Counted from the stretch's first letter, positions 51,987 through 62,503 are shown. The stretch is DNA of 64,000 nt from Sulfolobus islandicus Y.N.15.51 (GCF_000022485.1 NC_012623.1:1302001-1366000); one strand, 5' to 3'. Notes: a model not told the origin generated them from the letters alone. Program-made: numbers and translations.

Positions 51987-53508
51987 GGTAATTTATTTTA
52001 CCCATCCTCCTCAGCTTTAACACTCTATACGTTGGCGTTATAGTAGAAGGGTGATTAGCATAAGCTTGATCTAATCTTGCAATACTTGTATTACTAGGAC
52101 TTTTTAGAAGTTGTTCTGGGTTTCTTTTAGCATCCTCTACGATCTTTTTGAGAGCTTCAGCAAACATATCTAAAGTTTCTTTACTCTCTGTTTCCGTGGG
52201 TTCTATCATTAACGCTTCTTCAATAATCGGTGGGAAGTATATAGTTGGAGCGTAAAATCCGCTATCAAGTAAGGCTTTTGCAACATCGTTAGCGCTTACT
52301 CCATAATTTTCCATTAACTGTTTCACGCTGAATACTACCTCATGCTTTCTATGTCTATTTGGTGCAATTAGCTCCAGCTCTTTAATGTCTCTTAACTTAG
52401 CTATGAGATAATTGGTTGCCAAAGTGCTCATTTTGCCTACCATTTGAACACCTTGGGGTCCTAATCCTAATAGGTATGCGAAACTACGCGCTAAATTACC
52501 CACATTACCGTAAAATGTAGCTATCTTACCAACACTATTCTTCGGAATCTTACTTAATCTATACTTTCCATTTACTTTCTCTACCATTGGATATGGGAGG
52601 TAATTAACAAGTTCACCCTTTGCACAAATTGCTCCAGCTCCAGGTCCACCTCCTCCATGTGGAACAGCGAATGTCTTATGTAGATTTAAATGCACAATAT
52701 CAAATCCCATATCCCCTGGTCTCGCAATACCTAATACTCCATTTAAATTAGCTCCATCATAGTATAGTATTGCATTTGCAGAATGTATTATCTTAGAGAT
52801 TTCCAAGATATTCTCTTCAAATAATCCCAACGTATTTGGATTGGTTAGCATAAAACCTGCAGTTTTATCATTTACGATCTCTCTTAAGATATCCATATCC
52901 ACAAGCCCTTCTCCATTTGATTTCACATACATAACCTTGTATCCAGCCATTGCAGCACTTGCAGGATTAGTTCCGTGAGCAGTATCTGCAACTAGCATTG
53001 TATCTTTATAATTTCGATTGTGATCCTCATGATATTTTTTAATCATTAGTACTCCAGCGAACTCACCAGCAGATCCAGCAGGTACTTGTAAGCTACATTC
53101 ATCCATACCAGTTATTTCACTAAACCAATTCTGAAGTTCGTAAATCATCTCTAGTATTCCTTGAACATGATCCTCATCTTCTAAAGGGTGATGTGATTCC
53201 GTAATCGCCGTTGCTTTTTCCTCAATTTTTGGATTATATTTCATTGTACATGAACCTAATGGCATAATTCCAACATCTACGCCAAAATTCATCTGAGATA
53301 ATCTAATGAAGTGCCTTACTACCTCTAGCTCGCTTAAACTAGGCAGATTCGGTCCATTCTCCCTCAGTAGATTTTTAGGTATTTTCATTTCCTTTATCTC
53401 GCTTCTTATCTCATCATCCTTATTTATCAAGAGACCTTGTCTATTTGCACCACTATTGTTTAGCTCAAATATTAAAGGCTCGTCCCATTTAGCTTGTCTC
53501 CACACCAT
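51979..53508 (-). CDS. gcvPB: Glycine dehydrogenase (decarboxylating) subunit 2 (509 aa)
   Basis: P-protein subunit of the glycine cleavage system, decarboxylating glycine and passing an aminomethyl group to GcvH. PLP lysine in VHLNLHKTFAVPHGGGGPG (around residue 270). LGSCTMKYNPK and AHGTNPASAAMAG are family motifs. It follows gcvPA with a 20-bp overlap; the two subunits together equal the single long P-protein of bacteria. Confidence 0.96.
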   Translation of the reverse strand: MVWRQAKWDEPLIFELNNSGANRQGLLINKDDEIRSEIKEMKIPKNLLRENGPNLPSLSELEVVRHFIRLSQMNFGVDVGIMPLGSCTMKYNPKIEEKATAITESHHPLEDEDHVQGILEMIYELQNWFSEITGMDECSLQVPAGSAGEFAGVLMIKKYHEDHNRNYKDTMLVADTAHGTNPASAAMAGYKVMYVKSNGEGLVDMDILREIVNDKTAGFMLTNPNTLGLFEENILEISKIIHSANAILYYDGANLNGVLGIARPGDMGFDIVHLNLHKTFAVPHGGGGPGAGAICAKGELVNYLPYPMVEKVNGKYRLSKIPKNSVGKIATFYGNVGNLARSFAYLLGLGPQGVQMVGKMSTLATNYLIAKLRDIKELELIAPNRHRKHEVVFSVKQLMENYGVSANDVAKALLDSGFYAPTIYFPPIIEEALMIEPTETESKETLDMFAEALKKIVEDAKRNPEQLLKSPSNTSIARLDQAYANHPSTITPTYRVLKLRRMGKINYLK

Positions 53509-54856
53509 TTATCATCTCTTGTATCGTTGATACTAATAGATCTATTGACTTCTTATCATGAACTTCCGTTACGCAAAAGAGAGATGTATAATCGGACAAT
53601 TTTAGTCCCCCTTGTAGTTTTCTTTCTTTTAGTTTGTTACTTATTTTATCATATTCTATAGGAAATCTAATTGCAAATTCCTCAAAAAAGTCCGACCTAA
53701 ATGGCATGCTTACGTTATCTATTTCAGTCAACTTTTTAGCAGCGTAGTGGCTTCTGAAGTAAATCTCCTCTGCAAGCTCTCTCATTCCCTCTTTTCCTAA
53801 CAAGCTTAAATAGACGGCATTAGCTATAGCAAGTAAGGCTTCGTTTGTAGTTATGTTAGATGTTGCCTTTTCCCTCTTGATGAATTGTTCCCTAGTTTGA
53901 AGAATTAGCGTAAATCCCATTTTGCCATTTGTGTCTTTTGTAATTCCCACTATTCTACCTGGCATTTGTCTTACCAAACTCATATCCCATCTTACTGCAA
54001 ATACTCCCATTAAAGGTCCTCCAAAATTCAATGGAAGCCCTAATTCTTGACCATCACCCACAACTATATCAGCTTCGTAGCTTCCAGGTGGCTTTATTAG
54101 ACCAAGTGAAAGTGGGTTAACTCCCACAATACTTAATGCTCTTTTATGTTTGGCAACATCAATTACATGTTCAATATTACTTTCAAAGATCCCAAAGAAA
54201 TTTGGTTGTTGTATATATATTGCAGATATGTCATCGATATTAGATTTCTTCTCCAGATCCTCTAAATCAAGTTCGCCAGAATTCTTATCATATTTAACTT
54301 CCTCTATTTTTATCCCCTTTCCTCCAATCCATGTTCTTACTACTTCTTTATGAAATGGGTTAGCATTTTCAGGAACCAATACAGTCTTTTTCCCATTTAT
54401 TCTATTAGCCATCAGTACGGCCTCAGCTAAAGCTGAACCCCAATCATACATCGAAGCGTTAACTACATCCATGTCTAGTAGCTCAGCCATTAAACTTTGA
54501 TATTCAAACAATGCTTGTAATAGGCCTTGAGAAATTTCTGGTTGATACGGAGTATATGATGTATAAAACTCTGATCTACCTATGATAAATTTCACTACAT
54601 TAGGGATGTAATGGGGACAAATACCAGCTCCAATAAAAGGTGGCGCTTGTAGCTCTACGTTTTTCTTCACTTTTTCATTGATTTCTTTTTCAATTTCATA
54701 TTCTGATAGTGGTTTGCCTTTTGCTACGTTCAATAATCTATTTATTTTGATTTCAGCCGGTATATCATTAAACAACTCGTCAAGGGAGTTTACCCCTATC
54801 TCTTTCAGCATCTCATCTATTAGGTCTAGGTTTGGAAGCCAAGGATGCTTATACAT
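53489..54856 (-). CDS. gcvPA: Glycine dehydrogenase (decarboxylating) subunit 1 (455 aa)
   Basis: N-terminal-type subunit of the two-part P-protein. Motifs: FIGAGICPHYIPNVVKFI, SYTPYQPEISQGLLQALFEYQ (split as SYTPYQPEIS and QGLLQALFEY), and GGPLMGVFAVR. It holds a PLP-fold but no active lysine. Start ATG 54856 is 35 bp from the divergent gcvT, so gcvPA-gcvPB and gcvT-gcvH share a regulatory region. Confidence 0.95.
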   Translation of the reverse strand: MYKHPWLPNLDLIDEMLKEIGVNSLDELFNDIPAEIKINRLLNVAKGKPLSEYEIEKEINEKVKKNVELQAPPFIGAGICPHYIPNVVKFIIGRSEFYTSYTPYQPEISQGLLQALFEYQSLMAELLDMDVVNASMYDWGSALAEAVLMANRINGKKTVLVPENANPFHKEVVRTWIGGKGIKIEEVKYDKNSGELDLEDLEKKSNIDDISAIYIQQPNFFGIFESNIEHVIDVAKHKRALSIVGVNPLSLGLIKPPGSYEADIVVGDGQELGLPLNFGGPLMGVFAVRWDMSLVRQMPGRIVGITKDTNGKMGFTLILQTREQFIKREKATSNITTNEALLAIANAVYLSLLGKEGMRELAEEIYFRSHYAAKKLTEIDNVSMPFRSDFFEEFAIRFPIEYDKISNKLKERKLQGGLKLSDYTSLFCVTEVHDKKSIDLLVSTIQEMINGVETS

Positions 54857-54890
54857 AAGCCTTAATACAACTTTAAGACATTTTTAATAT

Positions 54891-55931
54891 ATGTTTGTTT
54901 CACCTTTCCATGACCTTGAGGAAAAGTTGGGAGCTAATTTTGGAGAATTCGCTGGCTGGGAAATGCCAATGAGCTTTACCAGTTATGCAGAAGAGCATAT
55001 GAGTGTGAGAAGTTCAGTAGCGTTTTTCAACTTATCTCATATGGGCAGACTAAGAGTTAAAGGTAATCCAAAGGAGTTTGAAATGTTAGTAGCTAAGGAA
55101 GTTAGCAAGACGAATTCTGGAAATATGATAGGGCCTACTGCATTTTTGAACGATAAGGCTGGCTTTAAAGATGATGTAATGGTTTATAAAGTATCTGAGA
55201 ATGAATGGTTAATTGTAACGAATGCAATAAATAGAGAGAAAATTGTAAATTGGATAAAATCCAATTCAAATTTGGATGTAGATGATTTAACATTCAAATA
55301 TGGCATGATTGCTATTCAAGGTAGGAAATTAGAAGAAATTTTAGGTAAAAATGAATTAAAACCGTTAGAATTTAAGCTTAATACTAAATTTATGGGATAT
55401 GACGTTTTTTTAGTTAGTAAATCTGGATGGACAGGGGAGAATGGGTTAGAAGTTTGGGTTACATTAGATATTGGCAGACAACTAATTATGGATTTAGTGA
55501 AAATCGGAATAAAGCCTGCTGGTTTGATTGCAAGAGACAGTTTAAGGCAAGAGATGGGATTTGTTCTTTATGGAGAAGATATTGATGAGACCATTACTCC
55601 GGTTGAAGCAAGATATTGGGTTTTCTCGCTGGAAAAGGATTTCATAGGAAAAGATAGTTTAGTTGAACGTATAAAGAGTGGTATCGAGAAAGTTAGGATA
55701 GGCTTTAAGATGAAAAAAGGCAAGAGGATTATACCTAGGCATCCATCTAAGATATACTCACTTGGAAATGAGGCAGGATATGTGACGAGTAGTACTTTTT
55801 CTCCTTACTTAAATAGAGTCATAGGTATGGGTTATGTAAATCCCAAGTACTTCTATCTAGGCTATAATCTGGCAGTGGAAATTAGAAGTAAACAGTATGA
55901 TATAAAAATTGACGAGTTTCCATTTATCTAG
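54891..55931 (+). CDS. gcvT: Glycine cleavage T-protein, aminomethyltransferase (346 aa)
   Basis: Moves the one-carbon unit from GcvH to a tetrahydrofolate-like or methanopterin-type carrier. Family features: FAGWEMPMSF with nearby SVAFFNLSHMGR, the GYTGE-like SGWTGENGLEVW, and LIARDSLRQEMGF carrying the catalytic aspartate region. It begins the gcvT-gcvH unit diverging from gcvPA. Confidence 0.95.
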   Translation: MFVSPFHDLEEKLGANFGEFAGWEMPMSFTSYAEEHMSVRSSVAFFNLSHMGRLRVKGNPKEFEMLVAKEVSKTNSGNMIGPTAFLNDKAGFKDDVMVYKVSENEWLIVTNAINREKIVNWIKSNSNLDVDDLTFKYGMIAIQGRKLEEILGKNELKPLEFKLNTKFMGYDVFLVSKSGWTGENGLEVWVTLDIGRQLIMDLVKIGIKPAGLIARDSLRQEMGFVLYGEDIDETITPVEARYWVFSLEKDFIGKDSLVERIKSGIEKVRIGFKMKKGKRIIPRHPSKIYSLGNEAGYVTSSTFSPYLNRVIGMGYVNPKYFYLGYNLAVEIRSKQYDIKIDEFPFI

Positions 55932-55942
55932 GTGAATATTAG

Positions 55943-56347
55943 ATGAAAGTAGGTAGATATGTAGTTCTGACAGATAGACTATATACGGAGACTGATGAAT
56001 GGGTAGTACTTTCCAACGATAACGTGGTGGTGGTTGGAATAACTGATTATGCGCAAAAGAAGTTAAGAGATATAGTAGGAATTGAATTACCTCAGCTGCA
56101 GAAAGAGGTAAAGGCAGGAGAATCTGTGGGAGTTATAGAATCTGTAAAAGCCGCAGCAGATATTTTCTCTCCGTTAAGTGGGATAATAGTTGAGGTAAAC
56201 AGTAAATTACTTGAGCATCCAGAGATAATAAATAAGGATCCCTATGGTGAAGGCTGGATTTTCAAGTTAAAGGCGTCTAAACTATCAGAGGAAAAGGAAA
56301 AACTACTTAGCCCAGAAAAGTATATTGAAAAAATAAAGGGTGGATGA
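55943..56347 (+). CDS. gcvH: Glycine cleavage H-protein (134 aa)
   Basis: Lipoyl carrier between P, T and L proteins. The lipoylated lysine is K69 in [15 protein letters not shown]-type start reads ETDEWVVL and the later GEGWIFKLK is the family end. It follows gcvT by 11 bp and overlaps the PAC2-like gene by 8 bp. Confidence 0.96.
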   Translation: MKVGRYVVLTDRLYTETDEWVVLSNDNVVVVGITDYAQKKLRDIVGIELPQLQKEVKAGESVGVIESVKAAADIFSPLSGIIVEVNSKLLEHPEIINKDPYGEGWIFKLKASKLSEEKEKLLSPEKYIEKIKGG

Positions 56348-57095
56348 ATTGAGTGAAGCGTTTGAAATTAGGGAAAGATACGTTCCTCAGATAGGTAGAC
56401 CATCGTATTTATTAGTGAGCTTACCAGATGCTGGCTTAGTAGGTAGTATATCTGGAGAATTTTTGATTAATTCTCTAAATTTAAAAGAATATGGAGAAAT
56501 TTACTCACACAAATATTTGCCCCCCATTTCTCATGTAGTTAACGGAGTAGCTAAGTCACCTATACGTTTATATCACTATGATAACTTCCTTTTACTTCAT
56601 TCTTGGGTTGCAATCCCAGCAAATAGTATACATCATTTGGCAAATTTAGTTGTAGACTATGCAGAGAAATATGGGATACAGACAATAATATCGATAACCG
56701 GAGTCCCAGTGCCAAATAGATTAGATCTAGAGAAGCCAACTCCCTATTGGGTGGTTAGTTCTGAGGATTTCGCTAAAGAGTTAGATAGTTTGAATTTAAT
56801 GAAGAAATTTGTAGAAGGTTACGTAACTGGGCCTTATGCTCCTATTTTATTCGAATCCGCTAAAAAGTTTATCAAGAATTTGGTTATAGTAGTTGAATCA
56901 TTTCTAGATTTGCCTGATCCCGAAGCCGCTGCAGTAGCCTTAGATATAGTATCTAAGATGTTAGGATTTAAAGTTGATACTTCTTCCTTACTTAAAGAAG
57001 CAGAGGAAATTAGAGTAAGAATTAAGGGCTTGATGCAACAGACAAGACAAGAACTCCCAAACTATTCTGGATTGCGTCCATACACATATGCGTGA
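56340..57095 (+). CDS. PAC2-family protein, proteasome-assembly-chaperone-like (251 aa)
   Basis: Archaeal members of the PAC2/DUF75 family are related to proteasome assembly chaperones; some bind proteasomes. Family features: [20 protein letters not shown] (split as [12 protein letters not shown] and SISGEFLI), [13 protein letters not shown] and [16 protein letters not shown]. Helical C terminus. It overlaps gcvH, which suggests cotranscription but not a shared function. Confidence 0.85.
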   Translation: MDELSEAFEIRERYVPQIGRPSYLLVSLPDAGLVGSISGEFLINSLNLKEYGEIYSHKYLPPISHVVNGVAKSPIRLYHYDNFLLLHSWVAIPANSIHHLANLVVDYAEKYGIQTIISITGVPVPNRLDLEKPTPYWVVSSEDFAKELDSLNLMKKFVEGYVTGPYAPILFESAKKFIKNLVIVVESFLDLPDPEAAAVALDIVSKMLGFKVDTSSLLKEAEEIRVRIKGLMQQTRQELPNYSGLRPYTYA

Positions 57096-57101
57096 CCTTC
57101 A

Positions 57102-57473
57102 ATGCCTGCATACAAGGACTTATATGATATGGTAAAGTCAATGATAGAAAAGGAAATAAGCAGGATGGAGAAAGAGTTCCGAAGGATAGAGAGCGAAATT
57201 AAAGAGGAAATTGAAAAATACAATGTTCCCCTATATTCCTTTTATGAATCTGAGGATTTCTATTACTACTTGATCGACATTCCTAATGTTGACACATCTA
57301 CAATATATGTAAAAGTTGAAAACAATAATAGTCTAAAAATCAGTTGTAAAGATAAGAGTAATAAGAAGTATGTTCTAAATGTAAAGGTACCAGAGGATGC
57401 TGATATTGATAGTTTATCTGTTACAAGAGTAAAATGGTTAGTTAAAATTACTGTAAAGCGTAGAAAAGATTAA
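57102..57473 (+). CDS. Small Hsp20/alpha-crystallin-like protein (123 aa)
   Basis: A charged coiled-coil N terminus (MIEKEISRMEKEFRRIESEI split as MIEKEISRMEK and EFRRIESEIKEE) is followed by an alpha-crystallin-like beta domain: FYYYLIDIPNVDTSTIYVKV, SLKISCKDKSNKKYVLNV and VPEDADIDSLSV. It lacks the usual C-terminal IxI tail, so it may not form large assemblies. It lies 6 bp after the PAC2 gene; the pair hints at a protein quality-control unit. Confidence 0.7.
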   Translation: MPAYKDLYDMVKSMIEKEISRMEKEFRRIESEIKEEIEKYNVPLYSFYESEDFYYYLIDIPNVDTSTIYVKVENNNSLKISCKDKSNKKYVLNVKVPEDADIDSLSVTRVKWLVKITVKRRKD

Positions 57474-57545
57474 GTATTAGCTTTTCTAAGAGTTTGAAAG
57501 ACTTTTATAAACACTGTTTAAGAAAATAATATAGAGGGACTACTT

Positions 57546-58547
57546 TTGAGTGAGGAAAAAATAGCCAGGGATATAGAGACTAGAAAAGTCCAGAAATTAG
57601 GTTCTTCATCATTATTTATCACACTTCCGAAAAAATGGATAAATAAATGGAGCATAAAGCCGGGTGACAAGGTAATTCTTGAGGCCTTGGATGATGGTAG
57701 TTTAAGGCTAATAGCAGAGAAGGTTAAGTCTAACGCAGGGAAAAAGACAATATTAGTTGATGCAGACTCGTTAAAACAGCCATTAATTAATATAATTCCA
57801 TGTCTATACATTTTAGGATTCGATGAAATAGTTTTTGAAACAAAGAAAGATTTCACTAAAAAGGATTTCGAAGATGTTCTCTACATATCTAAACATCTAG
57901 TTGGAGCAGAAGTTGTTGAGAATTCCGAGAAAAAAATCAAATTAGAGTGTTTACTAGATACAGAGAAAGTCGGAGTTGAATCCTTACTGAGACGTATATT
58001 AAATATTATCTCAAAAAGAATTGACGAAGTATCCAAGTTTCTAACTAATTTTAATACAACCCATCAAATCGGTATAACTAATAATGACGATTTAAGGAAA
58101 ATATATTTGATGTTACTTAGGAGAATAATAGGAAATAAGTATCAATCCAGTAGTACGGAATATTATAGGAATTCATTTATTTTATTGAATATATCTATTT
58201 TGACAAATATAGATTATATAGTGTCAAAGATTTCTGAACTTAGAGGTAACTTTGATGTTAGCCCGAGCCAGACGGATACGTTAAAATCGATTTTCACTAG
58301 TATAAATGATGTATTAGATGAGATAGTGATGAGCGTCTTATTCCCTAGTGTAAAAAGAATATCAAATGGATTCAATCTAATATCGCAAATAAGACAAAAT
58401 CTCTTAAAAATCAAGGATTCCTTACCGAGCTCATTTAATTTGTATTTAGAAGATTTAGTAAATCTATTAGAAAATGCTCTAAACAATTCCATGTGTGGGA
58501 TTTTCTTAGAGGACTTACCTTGGATAGAAAAAGATTTAACGGCGTAA
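57546..58547 (+). CDS. AbrB-PhoU fusion regulator (333 aa)
   Basis: N-terminal AbrB/SpoVT-type DNA-binding domain (12-55: VQKLGSSSLFITLPKKWI and IKPGDKVILEALDDGSL), then two PhoU-like helical repeats (about 130-330). Archaeal proteins of this layout are thought to regulate phosphate or metal uptake. It starts with TTG about 26 bp after a TATA-like TATAAACAC region and ends 16 bp before sufC, so it may control the suf genes. Confidence 0.85.
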   Translation: MSEEKIARDIETRKVQKLGSSSLFITLPKKWINKWSIKPGDKVILEALDDGSLRLIAEKVKSNAGKKTILVDADSLKQPLINIIPCLYILGFDEIVFETKKDFTKKDFEDVLYISKHLVGAEVVENSEKKIKLECLLDTEKVGVESLLRRILNIISKRIDEVSKFLTNFNTTHQIGITNNDDLRKIYLMLLRRIIGNKYQSSSTEYYRNSFILLNISILTNIDYIVSKISELRGNFDVSPSQTDTLKSIFTSINDVLDEIVMSVLFPSVKRISNGFNLISQIRQNLLKIKDSLPSSFNLYLEDLVNLLENALNNSMCGIFLEDLPWIEKDLTA

Positions 58548-58563
58548 AAGGAGAGGATAGAGT

Positions 58564-59310
58564 ATGGTAACGTTAAAAATAGAGGATTTACATGTAGAGG
58601 TTGAAGGCAAAGAAATACTTAGGGGTATAAATCTTGAAGTTAAGAGCGGAGAAATACATGCATTAATGGGTCCAAACGGGAGCGGTAAGACTTCATTGTC
58701 CTTGGCGTTAATGGGACATCCCAAATATAAAATTACTAAGGGAAGGATAACATTAGATGGTGAGGATATAACTAATTTAGAACCTCATGAGAAAGCTAAA
58801 AGAGGTCTTTTCTTGGCCTTTCAAAATCCGATAGAAATTGCCGGAGTTAGGTTATCGACACTTTTAGTTGCAGAGTACAATAAGGTAAGTGGTGCCAACA
58901 CTTCAGTAATGGAGGTAATATCAAAAGTTAAAAATATTAGCAAAGAAGTTGGAATAGCAGATTCTTTATTGAATAGGGGAGTGTTTGAAGGCTTTAGTGG
59001 TGGTGAAAAGAAGAGGGTAGAAATCCTACAAATGCTTCTATTAAAGCCTAAGATAGCTATTTTAGATGAACCAGATTCTGGTGTGGACGTTGATGGACTT
59101 AGAATGATTTCGTATTTTATAAATAAGCTTAAGAATGAATTAAATGTTGGCTATCTAATAATAACCCATTATAGGAGAATTTTAGATCACATAAGTGCGG
59201 ATAAAGTTCACGTATTGTATAGGGGGAAGATTATAGCGGAAGGAGGAATGGAACTAGCCAAATTAATTGACGAAAAAGGATATGAAGCAGTCCTAGAGAG
59301 GAATTCATAA
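58564..59310 (+). CDS. sufC: SufC, ATPase of the SUF iron-sulfur cluster system (248 aa)
   Basis: ABC-type ATPase that drives the SufBD scaffold. Walker A GPNGSGKT (36-43), signature FSGGEKKRVEI and Walker B IAILDEPDSGVD; the D-loop and final H-loop ITHYRR follow. Soluble, no membrane segment. It is the first gene of sufC-sufB-sufD. Confidence 0.97.
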   Translation: MVTLKIEDLHVEVEGKEILRGINLEVKSGEIHALMGPNGSGKTSLSLALMGHPKYKITKGRITLDGEDITNLEPHEKAKRGLFLAFQNPIEIAGVRLSTLLVAEYNKVSGANTSVMEVISKVKNISKEVGIADSLLNRGVFEGFSGGEKKRVEILQMLLLKPKIAILDEPDSGVDVDGLRMISYFINKLKNELNVGYLIITHYRRILDHISADKVHVLYRGKIIAEGGMELAKLIDEKGYEAVLERNS

Positions 59311-59375
59311 GTTTATTTTTTATTAAAGATAGACTTATATTCATCTTTAACAGAGTTAAAGAATAGGTTATAAGT

Positions 59376-60815
59376 ATGCAAGAAGATAAAATATCATTAG
59401 ATCTTCATGAGATAATAAACGCTACTATAGACGCCAAGTACAATAAACTTAACCAGTTAGAATTTCATAGAAGAATAGTAGAATCGGGATTAAGCAGATC
59501 TACGATAGAGGAAATTTCCAGAATAAAGAAAGAACCAGAATGGATGTTAAAATTAAGATTAAAGGGCTTAGAATTATTCGAAAAATTACCTACGCCAAAT
59601 TGGTTACCAGACGTTTTATCAAGTTTAGACATTTCAGCATTAGAACTTTACGTTAAGCCTGGTGTCGATAAAGCCCAAAGCTGGGAAGAGCTACCACCAG
59701 AAATAAGAAAATATTACGATGAATTAGGTATACCTGAAAGTGAGAAAAAGTTCCTAGGAGGTCTTGTAGCAGTATTAGAATCAGAACCAATTTACTCTAA
59801 CGTTAAAGTTGAACTAATGAAAAAAGGAGTAGTAATGCTACCAATAGATGAAGCTGTGAATAAATATCCGGACCTTATGAAGGAGTACTTTATGAAGATA
59901 TTTCCAGCCTCTGATCACAAGTTTGCCGCTTTACATGGCGCATTATGGAGTGGGGGTGTATTCGTATACGTTCCAAAGAATGTGAAGATAACAACACCAG
60001 TAGAAGGATTCTTCGTAATAGGATCGGAGCTTGAAGGACAGTTTGAGCACACTCTACTAATAGCTGACGAGGGATCGTATATCCACTTTATTGAAGGTTG
60101 TACAGCACCACAACTTAAGAAATACTCATTCCATGATGGTATGGTAGAATTATACGCAAAAAAGAACGCTTACATAAAGTTCACTACAATCCAGAACTGG
60201 AGCAAAAACGTGATTAATTTCAATAATAAGAGAGCATGGGCTGACGAAAATTCGACTGTGGAATGGGTCGAAGGATCATTAGGTTCCAAGTACAGTTTTG
60301 TATACCCATCAACTATCCTTAGAGGGAAGAACGCTTCATCAACCAGTTTAGTAGTTACAATGACCAGTGGAGAGAGTGAGTGGAAAGATAGTGGTTCGAA
60401 AATGATCCATGCTGCACCTTATACTAAGAGCAAAGTGGTAAACAAAAATATTGGTTTCAATGGTGGTGTTAACGTATATAGAGGATTAATTAAAGTAAAT
60501 AAAGGGGCAGTAGGTTCTAAGGCATTTGTGAAATGCGACTCTCTAATGCTTGATGATAAAACTAAAGCCTACACGTATCCACATAATCAAGTGTTAGAGG
60601 AAGACGCAGACGTAGGACATGAAGCGCATACATTCAGAATGAATGAGGATCAACTCTTCTATCTAATGACAAGGGGTATAGATGAAAAAGAGGCCACTTC
60701 GATGCTAGTATTAGGGTTCATAGATGAGATCATGAAAGAACTTCCATTTGAGTACGCTACCATGTTAAATAAGGTTATAAAGTTAGAATTAGATAAGCTA
60801 GGTGCAGTGGCTTAA
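59376..60815 (+). CDS. sufB: SufB, Fe-S cluster scaffold (479 aa)
   Basis: Beta-helix scaffold on which Fe-S clusters are built. Family features: ALHGALWSGGVFVYVP, ADEGSYIHFIEGCTAPQ (with a conserved cysteine), and ADVGHEAHTFRMNEDQLFYL (split as ADVGHEAHTF and RMNEDQLFYL), which carries the functional glutamate/histidine region. Full length. A TATA-like region lies in the 65 bp after sufC. The stop overlaps the sufD start. Confidence 0.96.
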   Translation: MQEDKISLDLHEIINATIDAKYNKLNQLEFHRRIVESGLSRSTIEEISRIKKEPEWMLKLRLKGLELFEKLPTPNWLPDVLSSLDISALELYVKPGVDKAQSWEELPPEIRKYYDELGIPESEKKFLGGLVAVLESEPIYSNVKVELMKKGVVMLPIDEAVNKYPDLMKEYFMKIFPASDHKFAALHGALWSGGVFVYVPKNVKITTPVEGFFVIGSELEGQFEHTLLIADEGSYIHFIEGCTAPQLKKYSFHDGMVELYAKKNAYIKFTTIQNWSKNVINFNNKRAWADENSTVEWVEGSLGSKYSFVYPSTILRGKNASSTSLVVTMTSGESEWKDSGSKMIHAAPYTKSKVVNKNIGFNGGVNVYRGLIKVNKGAVGSKAFVKCDSLMLDDKTKAYTYPHNQVLEEDADVGHEAHTFRMNEDQLFYLMTRGIDEKEATSMLVLGFIDEIMKELPFEYATMLNKVIKLELDKLGAVA

Positions 60816-61971
60816 GTTGGGAGTAGTCGATATACAATTAGCTAAAAAAATAATTAATGAAAACTTTACACAAGATAGAGGAGAGAGGGAAAAAGCGTTT
60901 TCTTTGTATCTTTCTAAGCCATATCAATTGATACATGACTCACCAACTATCAAACATTATACTGAATGGGACTTATACGAGTCATTAAACCTCAGTGAAA
61001 TTTCTAGGCAAGAAGTAAAATATAGTGAAACTGAAAATACAATTGAAATTATAGATGACACTATAAGAATTCCAAAAAATAACATAGAAGTAGATGACTT
61101 ATTGAATGATAATGTTATAAGTAGTGATGAGCATAAATTAGTATCACTTGCCTATTCTCTATCTAGGCGGATAACAATAAGTAACGAAGGAGAGTATCAC
61201 GTTAGGCATGTCGTCAATAAAAACAAATATCTTTTACCTTCACATCTAATAATTAACGTACCTAAAGATAAACAAATCAAGGTAATTTATGAAGGTCTAA
61301 ATCTTGGTGAAGGCTCCTTAATAACTCCAATAATATCTGTTAATATAGAAGATGGTTCTACTTTAGATTTCCAATTTGTGAACTTCTCTAGCAACAACAG
61401 TCTTCTTTTCTCGTACATTAAGGCTAACATAAAAGGTACAATGCATTCATCAATATTTGTGAACGGTAACAAAATGGGTCACGTTCAATTTAACACTAGG
61501 CTAGAGGAGGGCAGTGTAAGTGAGTTCTCATCAAGAGCTTTTGGGACGCACAACAATAAGATAGATGTAGTTAATAATGTCATTCATCTAGGCCAGAGGA
61601 GTGTAAGCAATGGCTTTATGAAGGCAATCTCCAACGATCAAGCGTTTACTGTGGTAAGGGGGGTTGCAACTATAGATGAGACTGCAATTAACTCTTCCAC
61701 ATCGATAATTGGTAGATCATTAGTCTTAGGAAAAGATGCTAAAGCAGTAGTTTCTCCCATGCTTGAAGTAAAAACTGGCAGGGTAGTTATGGCTAAACAC
61801 TCTGCTGCAGTAAGTAGGATAGACGAAAATCAAATCTTCTATCTACAAACTAGGGGGTTAAGTAAAAGAGAGGCTGAAGGGATTATAATAAGGGGTTTTA
61901 TAATTGAAGAGCAAGATCCAGAGACGCTTAAGGATAGGATAGAAGAAATCTTGAAGTCTTTGGGATATTAG
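60802..61971 (+). CDS. sufD: SufD-like Fe-S assembly protein (389 aa)
   Basis: Partner of SufB and SufC. The C-terminal beta-helix ends with KHSAAVSRIDENQIFYLQTRGLSKREAEG (split as KHSAAVSRIDENQ and IFYLQTRGLSKREAEG), the SufBD signature. The N terminus is poorly conserved, as is usual for SufD. The start ATG 60802 overlaps the sufB stop; a TTG at 60817 would remove five residues. Confidence 0.92.
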   Translation: MQWLKLGVVDIQLAKKIINENFTQDRGEREKAFSLYLSKPYQLIHDSPTIKHYTEWDLYESLNLSEISRQEVKYSETENTIEIIDDTIRIPKNNIEVDDLLNDNVISSDEHKLVSLAYSLSRRITISNEGEYHVRHVVNKNKYLLPSHLIINVPKDKQIKVIYEGLNLGEGSLITPIISVNIEDGSTLDFQFVNFSSNNSLLFSYIKANIKGTMHSSIFVNGNKMGHVQFNTRLEEGSVSEFSSRAFGTHNNKIDVVNNVIHLGQRSVSNGFMKAISNDQAFTVVRGVATIDETAINSSTSIIGRSLVLGKDAKAVVSPMLEVKTGRVVMAKHSAAVSRIDENQIFYLQTRGLSKREAEGIIIRGFIIEEQDPETLKDRIEEILKSLGY

Positions 61972-62179
61972 TTTCACTCAACTCCCTCTCTATTTGCTTA
62001 TAATAGAAATTTTCCTATAATATACTACTTAACCAATTTATAAAAGAGGAAAATTGGTTAGAGTAATCACTTTTAAAGCAGAGGAGGAACTTTTAGTAAA
62101 ACTAGATCTATTTGCATTAAATAGTAGAATGAGTAGAAGCGAAGTAATTAGAATGGCTATAGAAAAATATTTGGAAGAA

Positions 62180-62269
<90 letters not shown>

Positions 62270-62431
62270 TTAAGAAAACTATCATATAATAAGATTTAAA
62301 GCTTATTGCGATAAAGGAAGGAGTAAGTTTTTCCTAATTCTCGTTTATTCTTCTTGTCTCTTTTATCTAGGGTTGGTCTTTCTTATCTACGTGGTAATAA
62401 ACTTTTAAGTAATGTTCCCTTATTTAAATAC

Positions 62432-62503
62432 AGCCGGGTAGTCTAGTGGTCAAGGATCCAGGGCTCTGGCCCCTGGGACCAGGGTTCGAATCCCTGCCCG
62501 GCT
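62432..62503 (+). tRNA. tRNA-Gln (anticodon CTG)
   Basis: Acceptor arms AGCCGGG and CCCGGCT pair, positions 8-9 are TA, the anticodon stem CAGGG/CCCTG encloses CTCTGGC with anticodon CTG, and the T arm carries GGTTCGAATCC. The base after the acceptor is A. A TATA-like CTTTTAAGT lies about 26 bp upstream (62402-62410). No intron is visible. Confidence 0.93.

Noticed and set aside
54857-54890. Glycine riboswitch between gcvPA and gcvT
   Set aside because: The divergent gap is only 34 bp, too short for a glycine aptamer.
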